From Tuctoria greenei (lineage: Eukaryota; Streptophyta; Magnoliopsida; Poales; Poaceae): a stretch of DNA of 64,000 bases. Made by a program: the position numbers and the translations under genes. This document shows positions 11,975 to 21,623 of the stretch, piece by piece. Within the stretch, counting starts at the first letter, position 1. The number at the start of each line of letters is the position of its first letter. Under the pieces are notes generated by a model. It did no database searches. It saw only the letters and a program-made list of their open reading frames with translations, and was not told where the DNA came from. The stretch is taken from the NCBI GenBank assembly GCA_036927565.1, contig JAYESD010000008.1, forward strand, positions 167,176,922 through 167,240,921. Direction: 5' to 3'.

Positions 11975-11987
11975 GCTCTGATACCAA
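11975..11987 (-). other. Primer-binding site of gypsy 1
   Basis: TGGTATCAGAGCC on the minus strand is complementary to the 3' end of initiator methionine tRNA and lies three bases from the 5' LTR. Confidence 0.9.
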
Positions 11988-11990
11988 TAT

Positions 11991-13030
11991 GTGACACCCA
12001 GTTCCGAAAATGAACCAAGTAAACGCATATGTGTACCCAGGATGTTCAACACACATACATGAGTGCATTCACAAAAGAGTATACAGAAAATTACCACAGA
12101 ACAAGATTTATTAACCAAATTTTATTACACAATTCATAATATCCTTGAATACAAGCTCTAATGAATATTAATGACGAATTCAACTAATGCAGCGGAAATA
12201 AACTAAACTGAGCAAACTAAACAGCTAGGCAGCATAAGCGATAGGGTATAGCGCAGCTCCATGCAACACCACAGGCAAAGCTAATGGTAGACACGGCCTA
12301 GAACTCCGCATTATTGCCATTATACTCCTAATCCTGACCTGCAACTATTTGGGGGGGGGGGGGATTGCAAGAGTGAGTACATGTCGTACTCAGCGAGTGT
12401 GGAAAGTATGACATGTGGCTGATTCAAATGATGAATATAATAATGGTTGAGTGCTGAAAAGTACATTAAAACTTTTGAAAGGAAATATATTACATGTATA
12501 TGAAATAAACCCATCATAAACCATAATTAATAATGTAGCACCAATCCATATTCCATATCCATCACCATCATACCATTAACCATATTCAATGTCATAGTTT
12601 AATCCATATCCAGCCATAACCGGTACCAACCCATAACAATCCCAAATACCATCCCAATACCGAGTTCCCTCTAATCATGTGAGGGTCCAGGTTGCTCATA
12701 ACCGGGAGCACGGCTATCATGACAATTTTATTAGAACCTGCAGAGTTTGTACCACTTTACCCACGTGTTTGTGATTTCATCACCTTTCGATGACTATCGA
12801 ATCTCAATTATGCCGTCTCACACTTCCTTAGGTGTGTGGCCAAGAGATCACAAAATAGCCTTTACAAAGGGATTACTAGCCTATTTAGACCCCACTGAGG
12901 TTTCACCGGTGGCGATGTCTCCAACTGAGCACATCTTCAACCAAGGGCCCCCTCTTGAGCCATTCGGATCACAGGGTAGTCCCACCAATCATCAACAAAC
13001 CCAATTCGACTACCCCTTCTCCGAGCATCC
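11991..13030 (-). repeat. Gypsy 1 5' LTR, U5-side segment
   Basis: The LTR is interrupted at 13030 by copia 1 and resumes at 23594. The two parts total about 2842 bp, against 2241 bp for the 3' LTR, which has a deletion. It contains a run of G at about 12352-12363. The last five bases, catcc, are the copia 1 target duplication. Confidence 0.9.
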
Positions 13031-13280
13031 TGTAAGACCTATATGTGCTGAATACATTGGCTTGTAGTGAATACACTTGGCTTTGATGATAAAAGTTTTA
13101 AATATCACCAAAACACCTTTTTATCAAGGTCCGACTCTAGCTCCGAGCTACAGCAAGGTCCGACGGTAGGTCCGACTTGTTTTGGGTAGCTCCGGCTATG
13201 TTCGAAGCTAGGTCCGGTTTCTTGGGAAAGGTCCGACTAGCTTTGGTTAGCTCCGGTGAGCCTTATCTTTAGCTTCGGCA

Positions 13281-13400
13281 TGTCCTTGTTAGCTCCGGCA
13301 TGTCTTTGATAGCTCCGACATGTCTTTGATAGCTCCGGCATGTCTTTGTTAGCTTCGGCATATACTTGATAGCTCCGGCATGCTTTTGCTAAGCTCCGAC
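13281..13400. repeat. 20-bp tandem repeat in copia 1 U3
   Basis: About five exact-period units of the form tgtctttgatagctccggca, followed by a degenerate sixth. The matching array in the 3' LTR is at about 21874-21993. Each unit ends in the AGCTCCGG motif. Confidence 0.85.
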
Positions 13401-14376
13401 GTACTTTGTCTAGCTCCGGCTTATGGGATTACTAGTTCTGGCTAGTTCTGGTTAGCTCCGGCGCGAGCTTGGTAGTACTAGTATTACTAGTTCCGGCTAG
13501 TTCTGGTTAGCTCCGGCGGAAGCTTGGTATTACTAGTTTTGGTAAGCTCCGGCGCTAGGTTCTACTAGCTTTTGTTAGCTCCGGCTCAAGCTCCGGGTTG
13601 CTCTGGCAAGGTCCGGAACTTGACCGCAGTGTTTCTGCTTTTCATTTGCAATGTTTCTTACTTGCTTTACATTGTTGGAAAGATTGCTTAGTATTCATTT
13701 GCTAAGTTTTTGGTGCGTTTTGGATAATACAGTTGATATCGTTTCTACTGTTTTTTTGCAACATGCTTATGTGAGGTTCTCACGTAAGGTGTTGTGTTCG
13801 GAACTAACTTGAGTCAAGTCGAGGACTTGGGCTCGTATGGATTGTTTGTTTGTTCATGTGCAGGTGTTGCTTGAGTTCAAGTCATGGCTGGTGACAGGAT
13901 CCATTGGACTAGTCTCAGGAGGAGATGAGGTTCCAACAACCAAGTTCGGGAGGAACTGTGGTTGAGTGGGTCAGGAGGTCGCGCAGGATGATTGAATCAA
14001 GGGCAGTGCATATGAAGGTCAAAGGAAGGTGTTCGCACGTATGCATGCGGTGCATGATGTGGCAATATGCTTCTAGAGATGGATTATGGAAGGAAGATCT
14101 GATCGGAAGGATCGGATCGTATCGGTTGAAGACTTTGGCTGCGGCGGAGTCGGTTATGGCTCGGTATGGAAAGTATCGAGTTGGTTATGTTAGGATTTCG
14201 TGTGGGTCACGGATTTGAGTTGTTTAGGAATTTGGGATACGTTCCTAAGGTGTTTGTAAGTCTTAAGATTGCTTCTATCTGCGTATAGAAGAGTCCTAAG
14301 CAGTTATGGAAAGTTCCGATTGTGATCGGATTAGGATTGGAGTCCTAGTTGAGATTGGGATGGCCTAAGGGCTGGT

Positions 14377-14384
14377 TATATAAA
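14377..14384 (+). promoter_or_regulatory. TATA box of copia 1 LTR
   Basis: TATATAAA lies about 610 bp before the LTR end. The 3' LTR has TATATAAG at 22970-22977. This is the likely core promoter, which puts the AGCTCCGG array upstream in U3. Confidence 0.65.
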
Positions 14385-14997
14385 CAAAGGAAGGCAAAAG
14401 CTCGTCGTAGACGGCTTTTGGGGGCTGTTCTTCTTGTGTTCTATTGAATAAAATTCGTAGTTTGAAGGAACTTTTGTGCCTTGTTCGTCCGACTTGTTCC
14501 AGACAAGTTTTACTCGTCGAGTTTCTGGACAGCACTACCTTTCGTTGGTGGTTTTATCGTAACTCGAGTTCTACTGATCCAATTGACGTGATTCTTTTTG
14601 GGTTGTCTTCACAACTTGATTGTCTATCATCTGTCAAAATTTAACTGTCATTGGATTTGTGGTTTTTGATCTACACGAGTTTCTTTGCAGCATTCTAGAA
14701 ACTGTTTTTCTCGGGTAGGTCAGATTGACCAGTGTTTGATCTTTTGATCATAACCTGAGTTTTTCTCAACGGATTTGAGTAATTCTTTTTGTGTTGTCTT
14801 CGTGACTTGATTCTCTCTGATAACTATCACTTTTGTCACGGTGAAACACGTTTAGATTAGTCTCACACATGATTTCTTTAATAGATCGTTTTTCTACCGA
14901 AGGGATTAGGGTTTAATTGTTTCCGCTGTGTAAGATTTTTAAATCTACCATTCACCCCCCCTCAGGTAGCTTTTCACGTGCTCTTCGATCCTACAAT

Positions 14998-15010
14998 TGG
15001 TATCAGAGCC
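14998..15010 (+). other. Primer-binding site of copia 1
   Basis: TGGTATCAGAGCC follows the 5' LTR after two bases and complements initiator methionine tRNA. Confidence 0.92.
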
Positions 15011-15057
15011 AGGTTGCTCTAATATTTGAGATTTGCACGTGTTTTTGACTAATCATC

Positions 15058-17445
15058 ATGGAGAAGTACTCCGCCAAACCTTGTGTGTTTGCTGGTATTG
15101 ATTTTCAGGTTTGGAAGGCACGCATGGAAGCCTTCATCCAGGCGCAAGGCTTTGCAATATGGGAAAAGGTGTACAAACCTTATGAAGTCCCACCTAACGA
15201 TCAAGTTACGGCTACGAACCTCTGGGACGTCGACAACAACAACAAAGCACGAAACTTGATCATTCAAGGACTCACTCAAAGCGACTTTGATCGTGTCACG
15301 CACCTTCGATCAGCATACGATATTTGGAGAGCTCTTTGTGATTATCATGAAGGATCCAACACAATCAAGGAGGTAAAACAAGATATGTTCAAAAAGGAAT
15401 ATATGCGTTTTGAGATGCAACCCGGTGAGTCTATCGATGACCTCTTTGCTCGTTTCAATAAAATTCTCAGCAACTTGCGTAGCGTGAATGTTAATTTTTC
15501 AGATGCTGAAAATGCTAGACAACTCCTTAGTGCATTAGACATGTCAATTTGGGAGATGAAAGTAACATCTATTCGTGAATCAACTGTCATGAGTTCTCTT
15601 ACATTAGATGTACTTTATTCTAAACTAAAAACTCATGAAATTGACATCCTAGCACGTAATAACCCAAACAAGTCTATTGCATTTGTCTCACAACGTGATA
15701 TGTCTAGCTTTGGCCAATCATCATCTTGCAATACTCTTGCTTTATTGTCCTCGCTAACCCTGGAACAGATCGAAGAATTTCCAGAAGAGGAGTTGGCACT
15801 CATCTCTACTAGATTCTCAAAGGCATTGCAAAATGTGAGAACTAGAAGGAGAGGAAGCTCCGGACCTCAACGCTGTTTTGAATGTGGTAAAATAGGACAC
15901 TTTCGTACAGAATGCCCTAACCTTTTAGGTCCGACCACCCGGGAAGAAAAACAAAGCAAGGTCCAGACCTCCTCTGGAAACTCCAACAAGAAGAAGAAGG
16001 GTACCATAGGACGCAAGATGATCAACAGCTTCATCACCGCGCTTCAAGAGCTCAGTTCAAGTGACATTGATTTTGAAAGTGATGAAGAGAATGATGACCT
16101 GGCCAACATATGCTTCATGACGGGCAAAGCAAGATCAAGATCAAGTCAGGAGGATGCAGAACACAGCAGTGAAGACGATGAGGTATGTTCTACCTGCAAT
16201 GAAATGTGTGATGCTATTTCTCATGCAACTATTATTGTCAAGAAAAAGGACAAAAAGCTTAGGGATAACGCTGCTAAAATTGAATCACTAGAATCTGAAA
16301 TTAACCGTTTAAAAACTTTGATTCCTAGTGATGATGCATGTCCCTCATGTGACTTAATCTATGAACAATTGTCCTCCCTAAGAAGTGCACATTCCTCCAC
16401 TCTAGACAGACTTGATGAAGAAATTGAAAAGAACAAAAAGCTTGCTGCACTTAGTGATAAAAACTTAAAAGATGCTTCTTGTTATACAGATGATTTGCAT
16501 TGTTTTGCATGTGAAAATCTTGATAAGAAACTAAAAGATACAATGAATGAAATTTCCATTCTGAACAATGTTTTACGATCTCATGAAGTTAAAAATTGTT
16601 CCAATTGCAAACTAAAAGGAAAAACTTCATGTGCAAACTGCCTAGACTTGTCCAAGAAACTTGATGACATGAATAGGACACTAGGTCGGTTTGGTAATGG
16701 GAATAAGAATCTAAACTTGCTGCTGAATTCTTCCAAGTCTTGCAAAGATAAAACTGGTTTAGGTTTTGATTCTCATGCTCATGCTAAGGCACATCCACCT
16801 AAAATTGTAAAGTCATTAGGAAGTGATTTGATTCAAACAGTTCCTAAACAAAAAGGAGTGGTTTTCAAATCTGCAGGAGTGTTGTCTCACCCGGTTTCAA
16901 ATAAAAATATTGCTTGCTCATCTAGACATGAACAAAAAGATAAATTTCATTGTACCTTCTGTGGTAGAGATGGTCATGTCATAGATTTTTGTTATAGACT
17001 AGCTAAACAACAGAAAAAGGAAAGAAAAATTGCTAGATCTTATAACTTTCATGCAATTAGAAAAACACAACCTGCCTTAGTGAGTCAGAAATTTGAAAAG
17101 GTAGCTTCCGGATCTTCTGGTAAGAAATCTGCAAAAGCAGCTCCGATAGTTCTGATAGCTCCGAGAGCTCCCAGATCTTCTGTTGTTCCCTCCGGAGCTT
17201 CAGTTTTTGCCTCCGGACCTTCTGCGTTTACCTCCGGAGCTACTGGTTTTCACTCTAAACAAGTAACAACTTCTGAATCAACTGTTAAGAACAGAAAACC
17301 TCAGTCTTTGACTTATAAACCTGCTGTTGTATCTCAGCTTTCGCGTGTTTTTCCTACTGCACGTCGTGTGACTCAGTACTGGATACCTAAATGCCTTTTG
17401 ACTAACCCCAGTATTGAGTCATCGACGTATTGTGCTTCTATGTAG
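15058..17445 (+). CDS. Copia 1 Gag polyprotein (intact, 795 aa)
   Basis: The first ATG after the primer site opens a 795-codon frame. Residues about 14-180 are the copia-type gag-polypeptide (UBN2-like) region. A CCHC knuckle, CFECGKIGHFRTEC, lies near residue 272 and a second, CTFCGRDGHVIDFC, near 632. Between them is a coiled-coil-prone stretch with repeated CX2C pairs (CSTC, CPSC, CFAC, CSNC, CANC). Such a long gag is typical of Sireviruses. It builds the virus-like particle and packages RNA. The C-terminal part (about 17140-17240) contains the element's own LTR motif, AGCTCCG/TCCGGAG, as coding sequence. The ORF ends in TAG, and the pol frame continues in phase directly after it. Confidence 0.92.
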   Translation: MEKYSAKPCVFAGIDFQVWKARMEAFIQAQGFAIWEKVYKPYEVPPNDQVTATNLWDVDNNNKARNLIIQGLTQSDFDRVTHLRSAYDIWRALCDYHEGSNTIKEVKQDMFKKEYMRFEMQPGESIDDLFARFNKILSNLRSVNVNFSDAENARQLLSALDMSIWEMKVTSIRESTVMSSLTLDVLYSKLKTHEIDILARNNPNKSIAFVSQRDMSSFGQSSSCNTLALLSSLTLEQIEEFPEEELALISTRFSKALQNVRTRRRGSSGPQRCFECGKIGHFRTECPNLLGPTTREEKQSKVQTSSGNSNKKKKGTIGRKMINSFITALQELSSSDIDFESDEENDDLANICFMTGKARSRSSQEDAEHSSEDDEVCSTCNEMCDAISHATIIVKKKDKKLRDNAAKIESLESEINRLKTLIPSDDACPSCDLIYEQLSSLRSAHSSTLDRLDEEIEKNKKLAALSDKNLKDASCYTDDLHCFACENLDKKLKDTMNEISILNNVLRSHEVKNCSNCKLKGKTSCANCLDLSKKLDDMNRTLGRFGNGNKNLNLLLNSSKSCKDKTGLGFDSHAHAKAHPPKIVKSLGSDLIQTVPKQKGVVFKSAGVLSHPVSNKNIACSSRHEQKDKFHCTFCGRDGHVIDFCYRLAKQQKKERKIARSYNFHAIRKTQPALVSQKFEKVASGSSGKKSAKAAPIVLIAPRAPRSSVVPSGASVFASGPSAFTSGATGFHSKQVTTSESTVKNRKPQSLTYKPAVVSQLSRVFPTARRVTQYWIPKCLLTNPSIESSTYCASM

Positions 17446-18150
17446 GTTACACGTTTGAGGAAGGAGAACATTTGGATTGTGGATTCAGGTTGCTCACGCC
17501 ACATGACTGGTAACAAAGATTGGTTCTCCTCCCTCTCTTTTGTGTCACGTGTAGAAAATGTTACTTTTGCCGATAATTCTTCAACTCCTATAATTGCTAA
17601 GGGTTCGGTTAGAGTAAATGATCACTACACTTTGAAAAATGTGGCACTTGTCAAAAATTTGAAATACAACTTGCTTTCTGTTTCACAATTGCTAGATGAA
17701 AATCTAGAAATTATTTTCAATAAAAACTGCTGCAAAGTTGTAGGTTCAAACAGTGAGCTTATTTTTAACATGTCTCGGTTTGGAAGAATTTTTAAAGCTG
17801 ATTTTGATATGTCTTCCTCTAAGCATAGGTTTCTAGTTGCTAATGATTCAAAGGACTTATATTTTTGGCATCGTAGACTTGGTCACGTAGGCTTTGATCA
17901 CCTAACACGTGTTAGTGCTCTTGATCGCATACGTGGGCTGCCTAAGCTTAAAGGGGACAAAGAAATTGTGTGCTCTTCTTGTAGACATGCTAAGATGGTT
18001 GCAGGTTCACATACTCCTCTCACAATGATCATGACAACTGAACCATGTCAACTTTTGCACCTTGACACCATAGGACCTTCACGTGTTCAATCCTTCGGAG
18101 GTAAATGGTATGCTCTTGTTATTGTTGATGATTATTCTAGATATTCTTAG
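17446..18150 (+). pseudogene. Copia 1 protease and integrase N-terminal part
   Basis: It is in the same frame as gag, after a single TAG. The protease active site is IVDSGCSRHMTG; the pre-integrase finger is FWHRRLGHVGFDHLT ... CSSCRHAKM; the first integrase catalytic Asp is in LLHLDTIGPS. It ends at a TAG (18148-18150) where relatives have Trp (RYSWVYF), a probable TGG-to-TAG change. The TAG at the gag end may be another decayed codon (CAG to TAG) or a programmed stop; one copy cannot decide. Confidence 0.88.
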
Positions 18151-19250
18151 GTGTATTTTATGGCGTCTAAGAATGAAGTTTTTAGTCACTTTAGAACTTT
18201 ATTTCTTAGATTATCAATTGATCACCCAGGATCATTAAAAGCAATTAGAAGTGATAATGGAACTGAATTTAGAAATCAATCTTTTGATCACTTTTGTGCT
18301 GAAAATGGAATAGATCATCAATTTTCTTCACCATATGTACCTCAACAAAACGGTGTTGTAGAAAGAAAGAACAGAATCTTAGTTGAGATGGCTAGTACTA
18401 TGCTTGATGAATATCAAACTCCTAGGAAATTTTGGGCTGATGCGTTAGCAACCGCTTGTTATGTCTCAAATCGTGTTTTCTTGCGTCCTAAGCTAGGTAA
18501 AACACCATATGAGCTCCGGTTTGGACATAGGCCTAGTGTTACACACTTTCGGGTCTTTGGTTGCAAATGCTTTGTTAAGAAACATGGTAATATTGATAAA
18601 TTTGAACCTAGATCCATTGATGGCATGTTTCTTGGTTATCCATCTCATACTAGAGGCTACCGTGTGCTTTTACTTGACACTAAAAAAATTGTGGAGACTT
18701 GTGAAGTGTCTTTTGATGAAGCTAGCCCAGGTACTAGCTCTGGTGTTGCAGGACCAGATCCGTATCCTCAGGGGGAGGGTATTTTCGAAGATGAAGAAGA
18801 GCCGGTGATACTGCCTGGTAGTTCCGAAGTTGACACGTGTCCAGCTCCGGACATTGAGCAAGCTCCGGCTATCACCTATGTTGGTCCTGATCGTCCACAA
18901 GTCACAAGCTCATCAATCTACGATGAACCTAATGAAGAAGAAGCTTGTGAGACATCTGTTCCCCTACGTTTTTACAAAGATCATCCCCCACAACAGATGA
19001 TTGGAAGCTTGCACGAACGAGTCACACGGTCCAGGTTTTGCGATCCAAACTCTCATGCTCATTCTGCTTTTGTTGCTTCTTTTGAACCTAAAGATATATC
19101 ACACGCACTCACTAATGAATCTTGGATTATTGCCATGCAAGAAGAGTTAGAAAATTTTGAAAGAAATAATGTTTGGAAACCTGTACCTCCACCTCGAGGT
19201 CACACTTTAATTGGAACTAAATGGGTATTTAAAATAAACAAAGTGAGGAT
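18151..19250 (+). pseudogene. Copia 1 integrase core, linker and start of RT
   Basis: It carries the second catalytic Asp (AIRSDNGTEFRN) and the Glu (NGVVERKNRILVEMAS) of the DDE core, then the C-terminal region (KTPYELRFGHRPSVTHFRVFG), an acidic linker and the first RT block (ESWIIAMQEELENFERNNVW ... GTKWVFKINK). Just after this block, near 19240-19250, a one-base deletion moves the frame, so RT is not reached from here. Confidence 0.88.
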
Positions 19251-20618
19251 GGGGTTGTGGTTAGGAATAAGGCTAGGTTGGTTGCTCAAGGTTTCACTCA
19301 AGTTGAAGGTCTAGATTTTGATGAAACTTTTGCTCCTGTCACTAGATTAGAAGCCATAAGAATTTTGTTAGCTTTTGCAGCATCTAAAGGTTTTAAGCTA
19401 TATCAAATGGATGTTAAAAGTGCTTTTCTTAATGGCTACATAGATGAGGAGGTTTATGTCAAACAACCACCAGGTTTTGAAAATCTAGATTTTCCTAATC
19501 ATGTTTACAAACTGTCCAAAGCCTTATATGGTCTCAAACAAGCCCCTAGAGCATGGTATGATAGGTTAAAAACATTCTTACTTGAAAAGGGGTTTACAAT
19601 GGGCAAGGTTGATAAAACTCTTTTTGTGCTTAAACATGGCAATAACTCATTATTCGTTCAAGTGTATGTGGATGATATTATCTTTGGTTGTGCTTCTCAT
19701 GATCTTGTGTCCAAGTTTTCAGCAATGATGAGTTCCGAATTTGAAATGAGTATGATGGGTGAACTCACTTACTTTTTGGGGCTGCAAATCAAACAAACCA
19801 AGGAGGGTACCTTTGTGCATCAAACAAAGTATACCAAAGATCTCCTAAGGCGCTTCAACATGGACAAAAGCAAGCCTCTTTGGACACCAATGGGAACAGC
19901 AACAACACTTGAACTTGATGAAGATGGTGAATCCGTGGATCAAAAAGAATATAGAAGCATGATCGGATCACTTTTGTACCTCACGGCATCAAGACCGGAT
20001 ATACAATTCAGCGTATGTCTTTGTGCACGGTTCCAATCTTCCCCACGTGTTTCACATCGTCAAGCCGTCAAAAGAATTCTCAGGTACTTACATGGAACTC
20101 AAGAATTTGGCATTTTTCTTCCTTCTTCCTCAATCGTTATTTTGAAAGCTTTTTCGGATGCTGATTTTGGGGGTTGTATGATTGATAGGAAAAGTACTTC
20201 CGGTGCTTGTCATTTTCTTGGTAATTCTCTTGTTGCTTGGTCCTCTAGAAAACAAAGTTCAGTTGCACAATCCACAGCCGAATCTGAATATGTCGCTGCT
20301 GCTAGTGCTTGCTCACAAATTCTTTGGATTGTTCAAACACTTAAGGACTATGGGGTTGATCTAGATAGTGTTCCACTGTTTTGTGATAACACTAGTGCTA
20401 TTTGTATTGCCAAAAACCCCGTGCAACATTCTAGAACTAAGCGCATTGATATTAGGTATCACTTTCTCCGAGATAACGTTGAAAAAGGAAACATTGTGCT
20501 TCACCATGTAGATACCGAACAACAATTGGCTGACATTTTTACAAAACCTTTAGATTTCACTCGTTTTTGTTACATTCGTAGTGAAATAGGGGTTATACAT
20601 CCTCATGGATTAAATTGA
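19251..20618 (+). pseudogene. Copia 1 reverse transcriptase and RNase H
   Basis: The frame is open from about 19257. RT motifs include RNKARLVAQGFTQVEG, YQMDVKSAFLNG, QAPRAWYDRL and catalytic FVQVYVDDIIFG. RNase H motifs include FSDADFGGCMIDRKSTSG, STAESEYVAAASA and FCDNTSAICIAKNP. The frame is intact to the normal end (FTKPLDFTRFCYIRSEIGVI), so only the upstream stops and frameshift inactivate it. RT and RNase H together convert element RNA to DNA. Confidence 0.9.
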
Positions 20619-21623
20619 GGGGGAGTTTTTGAAACTTGGGAAGTCTATGTGTGAATCTGAAATTAAAATAATATGAGGATAGTATTTCATACATATATGA
20701 CTCTGTGATTCCTTTTACATGCTGAAAGTTCTTACTACATTACTCGTGTTATACATTTTGTAGTTTTTGCCATGTCTAGTAATTGGAATAATTACTTACA
20801 CTAAATCTGGTCATGGTCGAACTTTCTTGCTGTTTTGAACTTGTTGCATGCTCACTAATGCTTTTAATTATTAAGAATACATCAAGTAATCAACTCACAT
20901 GTTGAGTTTTTATGAACAAATATAATTTGAGAAAAGATCAAGAGAATATGCATGCATCGCACTTCTTCTTTTGAGATGGCTTGTCATTGCACTTAGATAT
21001 GAACTTGGAAGAAGTTGTGTATGACTAAAACCATGTCCTTAAGCTTCTGATTGTCAAATGACATAGGCTTGGCTTGGTTGGTTAGAATAAGGCAGATGCG
21101 CATATAATCTCTTGCAAATATCATATGATATAAATTTATGCTTTGAAATATAATAAAATGCAGCAACTAGTGTCATGCTTTCAGGTTTTTAAATAGTTAA
21201 GTTTGTGAGATCATGACTTGCTTAAATTGAAAAATTACATTTGATCTCTAGCATGGCTTACACTACCTTATGTATTTCCTTGATGTGATAATGTAAGGTA
21301 CTTGATAGTATGACTTGGATGAGCTTTGTTTATATGTATATGTTATAATATGCTCATAACAACTAAAGAGGGAGAGATAATTTGTTTACATGCTCATGAC
21401 TTGCTGAATACATTGTCAAAGGGGGAGAGATAAGCATGAAAAGAAAGAGAATAAGGAGAGATAATAAAGGGGGAGAGATAATGACAGATAATATGGGATA
21501 ATTTTTCTTCTCATTTTACTTTTGATTTACAAAGGGGGAGAAATTGTTTTCATAACTTTTATGTGAATAATCCAATGTTCAGATTTTAAATGGTGTTGCC
21601 AATGCATTCATCAAGGGGGAGAT
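20619..21623 (+). other. Copia 1 3' non-coding region with repeated polypurine tracts
   Basis: This is about 1 kb between pol and the 3' LTR with no ORF. Copia 2 has a third ORF at this position and copia 1 does not. A purine run (TTGAGGGGGAG) follows the pol stop. Four more AAAGNGGGAGA-type tracts occur at about 21365-21545, and the true polypurine tract AAGGGGGAGAT abuts the LTR at 21613-21623. Confidence 0.75.

Larger units (their letters stand above)
13031..14995 (+). repeat. Copia 1 5' LTR
   Basis: It is 1965 bp, the same length as the 3' LTR. U3 is filled with AGCTCCGG and GGTCCGAC motifs. A 97-codon ORF (13925-14218) lies upstream of the TATA box; it has no recognised domain and is probably incidental. 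Confidence 0.95.

Noticed and set aside
13281..13400. CRISPR-like array (regular 20-bp repeats)
   Set aside because: The units are contiguous with no unique spacers, lie in an LTR of a plant retroelement and occur identically in its other LTR.
13925..14218. 97-codon ORF in the copia 1 LTR (also 22518-22811 and partly 63056-63268)
   Set aside because: It lies upstream of the TATA box, has no domain, and the third family copy does not preserve its reading frame or length. Similarity between the two LTR copies is automatic.
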